A DNA stretch of 64,000 nt from Ceratorhiza oryzae-sativae. Its lineage: Eukaryota; Basidiomycota; Agaricomycetes; Cantharellales; Ceratobasidiaceae. A model generated the notes under the pieces. It saw nothing but the letters and a program-made list of their open reading frames with translations. It did no database searches and was not told the origin of the DNA. The position numbers and the translations under genes were made by a program. The stretch spans positions 1-64,000 of the forward strand of contig JARWMV010000007.1 of NCBI GenBank assembly GCA_030998015.1. The letters run 5' to 3'. This document shows, one piece after another, positions 56,692 to 64,000 of the stretch. Position 1 is the stretch's first letter. Each line of letters starts with the position of its first letter.

Positions 56692-58651
56692 TGTTACAGG
56701 TCAGGGTGCACTTGGATATCTAGAGCTTAAGCAATTGTAGATATGTTAGTATACACTAATCATACTCAATACTTCTTAGACTAGAGTAAGAATGCTCAAA
56801 GTAGTTGCATGCAATCAAGTAACACTCAAGGTAGTCTTAATCTTTCACAGTGTAAACTGACTAATTTATAGGTATAAAGAGCAAGACTACAATGTTCAGG
56901 TTCCCTTGGATATCTTAAATGTAGTTCAGCCTGAGTTGCTTGGACTAACTGATACTAATCTTAATACTAGACTTAAGTGATTGCTTATTGGATAGATGGA
57001 GGGCTGCCTAATGGGTGTACTTCCTCAGCTACAGGTACTTAGATTTCCTCTAATAGCTGGTACTTAATGTCATGCTCAATCAGCCAATATTGTATCTTTA
57101 TATATCTCTGTATATAAGATACAATGACTCAGACAGTATATAAGTAATATGGTACTTCATTCCTCAGTACTAATTGTATAAGAAATCACACACAGACAAG
57201 AGAGAAAGAGAAACAGAAAAAGAAACCAATAACCAGTCTGGGTTGAGTAGGAGTGTGTCAAGACCCCTCCATCTCCTTGTCTCTGTTGATTCCTTAAGTA
57301 GTGGCTATGTTGTCAGTGGTAATTTGCAGTATATATTGATAGTATTTAGGCATTATGTACAGATGGTCCCTGTGGTTGACAAGATAAAGCAAGCTGGGGC
57401 CTACAGGCTTGCTTTCAATGAGTTATATACCCTTCAAGGTATGAGTCAGACTGTTCCACAGTCTGCAGTATGTTATGGGTCAGGTGTGGTGTAAACAAGG
57501 ATTAAGTAAGTTGCTCTTAGGGTTGTTGCAGCTCCAAATCTTTTAGAGCTGTGTGAGGCCTGAGGGTCACATGATTTAAGTGCTGAGGTCATGTGATAAC
57601 TTGCTCCTTGCTCCAAATTACAATGGAGAGAATTGCATGAGTAAGTTAGGTAACCACAGTAAGTGCCAAGGTCATGTGACAGTTATAAGTGCCAGGATCA
57701 CATGACAACTTGCTCCTCTCTCCAAGTTACAATGGAGAGAATTGCAGGAGCAAGTTAGATAACCACCATAAGCACCAGGATAAGCACCAAGGTCATGTGA
57801 CTATGTTTATAACTTGTTTGACTTAGGAGAAAATGCTATAAATTATAGGCTAATTCTCTTGTCATGTTATGGCTGTCTGTCCAAGTCATAGCAGAGTGGT
57901 GGTCTGGAAGGGCCTCAGAGGAGGTGCTTTTATACCCTGAGGAGGGCATTCCAGAGCCAAATAGATGCATGCATGCCAGTGCAATCATCAAAAGAGGGTA
58001 CTGCTATACTTGGGGTACACCCTAGCCCAGTATAGGATATGAGAGTAAAGACAGGGTGTGGATCAAAGGCATTGATGCATCTGAGACCTGCTATTGGCTT
58101 GTAGATCATATTATCATAGTATATACATGTAATGAACAGAGGCTACATCTCAGTGAGTCATAAAGTGAGTCATAAAGTGAGTCAGAGAAGCTTCTGGATC
58201 AATTTGGAAGGCTCTCCTGACTCACTGGAGTCATTAGATCTTGATTGATGGTCCAGTAAGGTTCTAATGACCTTTGGGCCATTCCAGTGCAAGGATCTGG
58301 AAGATCACAACTATCTTCGGGCAGCAGATACTGCTGAAGATTAGCTATCAATAGAGCATAAGATTACATTGACAGCATAAGCAGTTGCCAAGATATGAGC
58401 AGCACAAAGTTGTAATCAATATCTCCTGATAAGAGGAAATATCACAACCTCTATATCTCTCTGAGATCTTGTTGTAAAATCTTAATAAAATATGCGTTGG
58501 AAAGCAGGGAATTTGTACTAATTAAAGGAACACAAAGTAGTAAAATTTGCAGTGCATACAAATTCAAGCATTTCACAATTTCATTACAGAGGCATTGCTG
58601 GAGGTTGGCAGGGCAGACTAAAATAATAGAAAATGTTAGTAATCCATAACA
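56692..58651 (-). repeat. LTR of family A (copy A5, 5' LTR), split by LTR-E3
   Basis: Pieces 56692-57255 and 57899-58651 (about 1317 bp in total). Standard TGTTA/TAACA ends. Strongly CG-depleted compared with A1 and A4. A short AAAGTGAGTCAT duplication lies near 58160. Confidence 0.9.
57256..57893 (-). repeat. Solo LTR of family E (copy E3, 638 bp)
   Basis: Minus-oriented: TGCTATGACTTGGACAG...GGTCTTGACA. Perfect GAGTG duplications at 57251-57255 and 57894-57898, within LTR-A5. Contains two ~100-bp tandem units with TCACATGA/TCATGTGA motifs. Confidence 0.9.
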
Positions 58652-59267
58652 CACTCCAGCGTTGACATCAACACAACTTACTTGTCACAATGGTGCCCAG
58701 CTGAATTTTCCCTATGCTCACTTGATTGGCTGCCTCATATATGCAGCCATCTGTACATGGCCTGACATTGCATTCACAGTAAACCACCTTACTCAATTTA
58801 CTAGCTGCTTTGTGCAAGCTCATGTGACAGTGCTTAAGCAAATTATCTGTTACCTCACTGGTAGTATTGGCCACAGACTGATCTATCACATCTGTGGAGG
58901 CACCACAATTAGCTGGCCATCTGAGAAACAACTGACCATCACTCTATCAACTATGGCAGAAGAATATATGGCACTTACCCATGCAACAACTCAAGCCCTG
59001 GATTTGACAATTCTTCAACAAACTCAGACTCACTACCACTGCCCTGACTCTCATTATGTCAGACAACCTCACCACTCTTACACTGTCCATCAAATTGGAA
59101 TATTGTGGACAATCAAAATGTATTGACATACAACACCATTTCACTCGCAATTGTATTGAAAAGTGATTCATTTCACTGCTGTACATCAAAACAAAGGACA
59201 ATATTGCCAATATGCTTAGGAAACTGCTCCTGGTGTTACAATTCTATAAGCTAGTTGACAAGATAAT
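58652..59267 (+). pseudogene. Ty1/Copia pol remnant (RT end and RNase H)
   Basis: Frame 58662-59126 shows the Copia signature between RT and RNase H: YAHLIGCLIYAAICTWPDIA, VLKQIICYLTGSIGHRLIYH, STMAEEYMALTHATTQALD. After a stop the tail resembles the conserved Copia end (HFTRNCIEK, KDNIANML in a shifted frame, 59140-59220). No LTR of its own is seen. It is bounded by LTR-A5 and the C3 LTR, so it is older than both. The only Copia trace in the window. Confidence 0.8.
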
Positions 59268-59721
59268 TGTCACAACCTGACATGCATATATTCATCATAT
59301 AATACGTTCTTGAATTTTTACATTTTTTAAGAACATTTTCAAAACACACTTTCCTTTTATGGGACAACTGTATCATGGGACTCATGGAACGTTCCAGACT
59401 GCTTACTGAAATGTATTTCAACTTTGATGTGAAATTCCACAGCTCTGCATTGGCTTCTATTGCTTAGTGATGTGACTTGTAGTATAGTTGTGTTTGTTTT
59501 GATGTGGCTTGAAGAATGTATATAAACCAGGTCAAGTTTGACAAAGCCTCCTAATGAACTTGACCTCCTTGTCAATTACAAGTCTTGTTCCTTCTTGCTC
59601 ACTGCCTTGCAATGTGTTGTCATCACCCTTACCTCCCTTGTTGTCACTGCCAAGTCATTCCAGGGCTCTGCCCTTGCAATCTAAGGTGTCCACACTGTCA
59701 CTTGACTTATCACTGCTGACA
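59268..59721 (+). repeat. 5' LTR of element C3 (454 bp)
   Basis: TGTCACAACCTGACATGC...CACTGCTGACA. TATATAAACC at about 59518 is followed by GAACTTGACCTCC (59556-59568). The leader begins with AGGTCAAGTT (59724-59733), complementary to AACTTGACCT over 10 bases; beyond that pairing is lost. Confidence 0.88.
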
Positions 59722-60119
59722 TTAGGTCAAGTTAGTGCCTTGTAGGTTCAGTATTGCCTGAACTCCTACCCCTGCCATCCCAAACACCACCAGTGTTGTC
59801 TAAAGTTCACACCTTGTTGCCTTCCACAATCCCACTCCACCCATCCACAGTTACAAGTAATTGTTGCCCTATCTGTGCCTCCACAAAGCCTATCCTGATT
59901 GAAGTGCTGTAACAGCAGCTGGTTGACAAATTGAGCCTCTTGTGTGTTGGAACTAGCTTTGGTTCTCTAATCTCTTTTGTTGACAAGAGGTGGGGTCACC
60001 CTTTGCCCTTAAGTAGTTGGGTAATGGTGGTCACCTTCCTATTTTCTGTACCATGGGATACATTACCTTTTGCCTTGGACAAGTACACTGCAGCAGAACA
60101 CATTCTCTAGCTGCCAATC

Positions 60120-61024
60120 ATGGCTACAACCTTTAGCAAAGAAGATTGCTGCCCCCTCTGCAGTTGGTTTGGCCATGTGTCCATCCACTGCTTCACCCTC
60201 AACTCAGTCAACAACATCCTTGATAACAACAGGCATATCAACTTTAACTGCATTGTCAGCACCAAAGTCAAACCCCAAAAAGTTGGCCATGCCCAACAAC
60301 AGTTTGTAACTCCCCCTGGTGCTCCTGAGTGCTGCATCTGTCACCACCCCAACCAAGCCACCTTCCCTGCCTGCTACCCCTACTGCCCAAAGGAGCACAC
60401 CTTTCTATATGGACATCACCTCTGTCATTGCTCCAATCTGTTAGCTGGCTGACCCCCTTGATCACAATCTCATCTCATACTTGCTCTATTAAGCCCAATG
60501 TGCTGAGGACAACACCTGCTACTACCAAGACAAGGCAGAAAATTTTAAGGCAGAAAAATTAATTGTTGAAGACATTGGTGATTACCTCACTGGTGTAATC
60601 TGAAAGAAAGAGGAAGAATACACTGAACTCCTACATCAATTCAATAGACTAAGCTGCCTATACTTGCAGTCTATTGGCCAACAGTATGCCTGATCCCTAG
60701 CTCCTTCACTGTCCCCTTTTAACCACCAACTTAGTGGTGCACTGTCTCCTGTGCCTGAACCAGAAATCAAGGTTGTTGCATGACAACACCTTGAGCTGAT
60801 ATTACCTGGAACCACTTTGCTGGGACCAAACTAAGTTAAAGGAAATCCCAATACTATACTGGGACAAGTTTGAGAAGGGGTGCTTGGATTTTAAGGACAT
60901 TAGCCTAATTTTCTCAGGCAAATATTTCTACCCAATTTTTGAAATAACTATAAATGGCAAGCAGAAATTCTACAGAAACCATGCACCCCAAGATTTTCCT
61001 GTATTAGCCCATTGTCTCTGTTGA
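60120..61024 (+). pseudogene. ORF0 of element C3 (best-preserved zinc-knuckle segment)
   Basis: From MATTFSKEDCC the first segment is open for 110 residues with CPLCSWFGHVSIHC (C-X2-C-X4-H-X4-C) and a second cluster (CCICHHPNQATFPACYPYC). The second segment, +1, has YYQDKAENFKAEKLIVEDIG and KKEEEYTELLHQFNRLS with several stops, ending at the conserved stop after LLGPN (about 60835). The third segment, again +1, reads WDQTKLKEIPILYWDKFEKG and FYRNHAPQDFPVLAHCLC to 61024. gag starts 30 bp later. Confidence 0.6.
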
Positions 61025-61053
61025 TTGAATTACATTCCTAGTTTCTCTCCAAC

Positions 61054-62150
61054 ATGTCTACCTCTCAAGGGGCCACACCAACACAGCCAATATGGACAAC
61101 CTACACAACACAGGGACAAATCCAATATTTGTGCTCAAATATTGACACCATCAGTGACACCATTGGGGCACTCCAATCTGATGTCAGTGACATAGACATA
61201 AATGCCACAACAAGGCATAATGATGTGCAGCAGCAGATCACCAATGAAATTCATGCTACTAACACAAAGGTTGATGGTCTGGCAGCAAACCTTAATACTG
61301 TGAGTGGTATCTTAGCACAAATCCAACAAACCCTGAACACCTTGAATGCACACCAGGCTGCACCTGCTCCACAAGTACCCCCTCCTGTACAAATACCTCA
61401 ACCCCAACCAACTGTTGGAGGAAGCACCATCAAGGTAAAAATGGCATTGCCTACCAAGTTTGATGGCAGCAAGCAAGAGGATGCAACTTCATTCTGAATC
61501 TCATGTATGAGATAGATCACCACCAACATGCCCAACACTACAGCCAATCAACAAATCACCTATATCACATCATACTTAGATGGGGCTGCAACTGAGTAGG
61601 CAAATGCATACTTTGAACAAGAGATTATCAACCACACTGACATCCATTGGCTGCACAATACTGATCTATTATGGCAACAATTTGGGGTACAATATAGCAA
61701 TGTCAATCACAATGAAAACTATTGTGAAAAATGGCAGAAGCTAAAGCAAACCAAGACTGTGCAAGACTAGCTCAAGCTATTCAACCTATATTCAAAAGGC
61801 CTTGGATACAACAATGCTGCCCTCTGCAACCAGTTCTGTGCAGGACTGTCAGATGACATCTGAAATTCCATGGTGGTCCAAAATTATGACCTGACCACAC
61901 ACACCCTTGCAGAAGTCACCTAGAGGGCACTGGACATTGACCAACACCTCATCTCCTTTGGGGGCAGAAGAACACACACTACCACCAAGGCTATGACAAC
62001 CAACATCAAAACTGTCACCCCTGCATCAACAAGCAACACTTGTGAACAGTTCACCAAAGGGGACCAGATCTATACAGTTAAGGATGGCAAGGCAGTAAAG
62101 GGACAAATCTTGTCAATTGGACAAAATACCAAGGGATAGTCTGTCCCTAC
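61054..62150 (+). pseudogene. Gag of element C3, decayed and truncated
   Basis: MSTSQGATPTQPIWTTYTTQ start, helical region, Pro-rich linker (PQVPPPVQIPQPQPT) and capsid segment (FDGSKQEDATSF). Stops include TGA at 61495 and TAG in ATE*ANAYFEQ, VQD*LKLF and EVT*RALD. Near the end KGDQIYTVKDGKAVKGQ matches the C1 module before the zinc knuckle. It is cut at 62150 by LTR-F. Confidence 0.8.
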
Positions 62151-62828
62151 TGTCATGAGCCATGATCAATGGTCTTGTGGCAAACCATCATTTTTCCTTT
62201 GTTTACCTTCTTTGTCTCATGGCTTGACCACTCTCCTTTCATGAGTAAGCACCTCCACTGGCTGACTGAGCCTTGGCCTATTATTAGTCACTTGCTTACT
62301 GATCACAGCCATTCACCTTACTCATGCTACTATTATTAGTTATGGGCTGACTGATCACTGCCATTCACCCTTACTCATCCTCATGTACACTTAGTCACCC
62401 CCTTGGTTAGAATAGTATAAAAGCAAGGAGAGCAAGCTGGTCTACCCCAGCTTGCTCTGCCTTGTCAATTCTCCTCTAAAGCACCCTGTGTGAAGAACAG
62501 TCCCTAGCTGACTTATTAGCTTAAGTAACAGCTAGAAGGGTCTTGAGTCAAGACCATGTTGCAAGCCCCAGCACTAAGCATCTGACTTAGCTGCTGTCTA
62601 CAGTTGTTTATACATTGACAGGTGTCCATCAGCCACAAGCACATAAGTGCATATAGTGTCAAGCCACAAGATGGTAAACACACACAAGGCATCAAGCCAG
62701 GACAAGCCATGCATCAGCAGTAGTCCAGACATAGTCCAGACCCATCTGAGGCATTAGCCACTTGTAAAGCAAGTCCAACAACTGCTTTCAGAGGTTGTGA
62801 CATTGTAGAGCAAGCTTCCCACTGATCC
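62151..62828 (+). repeat. 5' LTR (62151-62802) and self-priming leader of element F
   Basis: LTR TGTCATGAGCC...GGTTGTGACA, 652 bp. TATAAAAG at 62416 is followed 33 bases on by AGCTTGCTCT (62449-62458). Immediately after the LTR is its exact complement AGAGCAAGCT (62807-62816). The pair differs from element D (TTT/AAA there, TCT/AGA here) in a compensatory way. The right LTR is outside the window. Confidence 0.78.
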
Positions 62829-64000
62829 ATGGCAACAACAATCCTTTCACCAAAGGAACAATCCATCAATATGTCCCAACCACCATCAAGACCAACTTCT
62901 CAGCCAGAACAGGAATCTGAAATACCTAGAAGGGTAACTAGGAGTATATCTGTGCAGGGGGACACCCTTAGTACAACCTAGGGATCACCCAGAACTGACT
63001 ACCCCCATACAGCAACCCTCAAGACCCCCAACCATGGAACCACAAGAAGAGACACCAGGGGTGAGTACTGCTGTAACTAGGCAAGTAAATGAAATTCATC
63101 ACATCATCAATGAAATCACAGAACAACCACAAGACTCCAATCAAACCATCACCAACCCAGATGAAACAATCTGCCCCAGTAACCCACCAAATGAGACAGG
63201 GGTAACAGAGGCTGATATTATTGATGGACGCATAAGACCTAGATTCCCTAGACCCACAGTAGAGACAGAATCAGAATCAGAAGCCAAATCACAGAGCTCT
63301 CTGTCCAGCATTAGGAGTAGTATCATCTGACAACATGGGCCCATCATCTGTGTCCCTAGAGTACAAGAAGTACAGGCACAAGAGGCCTTTGCAAATGCAG
63401 TACAAAGGGCCAGGGAACATAATTGTCAAAATCAGATAGAAACACCTAGTGATGTGGATCTATAAGCAGCAGTCAACCCAGTACCACCCTACAGCACACA
63501 AGAAGACCCTGACCTCACTAGGGACAGACACCCCTTAGCAGGCATGCCAGTATGAAGACCAAGACAACAACCCCAGATTGAAAATCCAAGGCAAAGGACA
63601 CCAGCACCAATCAGGAAGCAGAACCCTCAAATTCTGGCACCCCAACCATGACAACCAGAATTAGGGAATATTGAAGGAATTCTTTGCAGAGAAGAAGTCA
63701 ATCAAATCATTGAGCACATGCAAAATTATAATGATCTCCAACCCATCCTGGCCATCCTGGAACATGTGGCAAACTGTGTCAATCAAGCTGCAATGACAAG
63801 GAAAGCAGCAGCCCAAAGGTGCCATGATCATGAAAACAATCAGATCATGGCAGCCATTGAGCACCCAACCCATAAATTTGAATCTTGGACAAGTGTCTTC
63901 CAGAATGTCCAGGAGATTGTACACAATAGTGCTACAAACATACACTCCCTTGGACAGGAAATGGCCAGAACACACAATGAACAGGAAAAGATCTTCCAGC
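62829..64000 (+). pseudogene. Gag of element F, N-terminal part, runs off the window
   Basis: Starts MATTILSPKEQSINMSQPPS, with basic/Ser-rich RRVTRSISVQGD like the start of element D gag. A TAG and a frameshift occur near 62980-63030. Then one register (63034 onward) carries TRQVNEIHHIINEITEQPQD and, after TGA and TAA stops, a helical region to the window end (VNQIIEHMQNYNDLQPIL, NNQIMAAIEHPTHKFESW). Similar in layout to D gag. Whether it also carries a Rep gene cannot be seen here. Confidence 0.65.

Larger units (their letters stand above)
52343..58651 (-). mobile_element. Family-A Ty3/Gypsy element, copy 2 (5' LTR, leader and gag only)
   Basis: 5' LTR 58651-56692, leader, then gag from 56220 to 52343, cut by the LTR of C2. 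It holds a solo LTR-B inside gag and a solo LTR-E inside its LTR. Pol is not present in the window after this point. Confidence 0.85.
59268..62150 (+). mobile_element. Family-C element C3, 5' half (truncated by element F)
   Basis: 5' LTR, self-priming leader, ORF0 and gag in the same order as C1. It is cut within gag by the LTR of element F at 62151. It carries more and more varied stops (TGA and TAG) than C1. Confidence 0.88.

Noticed and set aside
1..64000. CRISPR arrays, bacterial operons or ribosome-binding sites
   Set aside because: The tandem repeats lie within LTRs, gene structure is eukaryotic with introns, and no regular repeat-spacer pattern exists.

Overview
This window reads as a transposon graveyard from a filamentous fungus, most likely a basidiomycete (Agaricomycete). 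The evidence is several families of chromodomain Ty3/Gypsy elements, a Tc1-type element, a Copia remnant, a 50-bp fungal-type intron, and decay dominated by CpG to TpG/CpA change. No ordinary single-copy host gene is visible. I name the LTR families A to F by sequence similarity within the window.

Layout. 1-5394: family-A element, minus strand, internally deleted (gag start fused to RNase H/integrase), with its 5' LTR. 5395-19487: a decayed divergent gene pair, an unknown gene on minus and an SNF2-type helicase on plus, split by a solo LTR-A with a perfect target duplication; a further unknown minus-strand remnant lies beyond. 19517-24886: family-B gag-pol with its 3' LTR, carrying stops but almost no indels. 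24887-26463: LTR fragments. 26464-52342: a family-C element (C2, minus) broken by a Tc1 transposon, a solo LTR-E and an 18.5-kb insertion, element D. 52343-58651: gag half of a second family-A element (minus), holding a solo LTR-B and an LTR-E inside its own LTR. 58652-59267: Copia RNase H remnant. 59268-62150: a third C element (C3). 62151-64000: 5' end of a family-F element running out of the window.

The most notable object is element D (31076-49585, minus). Two matching LTRs are flanked by identical CACAT target duplications. After a complete gag and pol (with chromodomain) and before the 3' LTR it carries about 3.7 kb of extra genes. These are an ORF that starts on the ATGA of the pol stop, an antisense gene with its own intron and polyadenylation signal, and a decayed CRESS-DNA-type Rep (HUH nickase plus superfamily-3 helicase) transcribed in sense. 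Rep and the antisense gene diverge from a spacer with 62-bp repeats and an inverted repeat. D is itself interrupted by a solo LTR-A (TSD AAAGT), which is interrupted by a nearly intact family-C element, C1 (37290-44230, TSD CAGTT).

Families C, D and F appear to self-prime reverse transcription as Tf1/sushi elements do: the sequence just after the 5' LTR is complementary to the predicted 5' end of the transcript inside the LTR, and the two sites co-vary between families. Family C also carries an extra gene upstream of gag (zinc knuckle, helical segment, conserved C-terminal domain) in three +1-offset frames. Premature stops in B and D are nearly all TGA, with reading frames otherwise preserved, which points to deamination at methylated CGA arginine codons.
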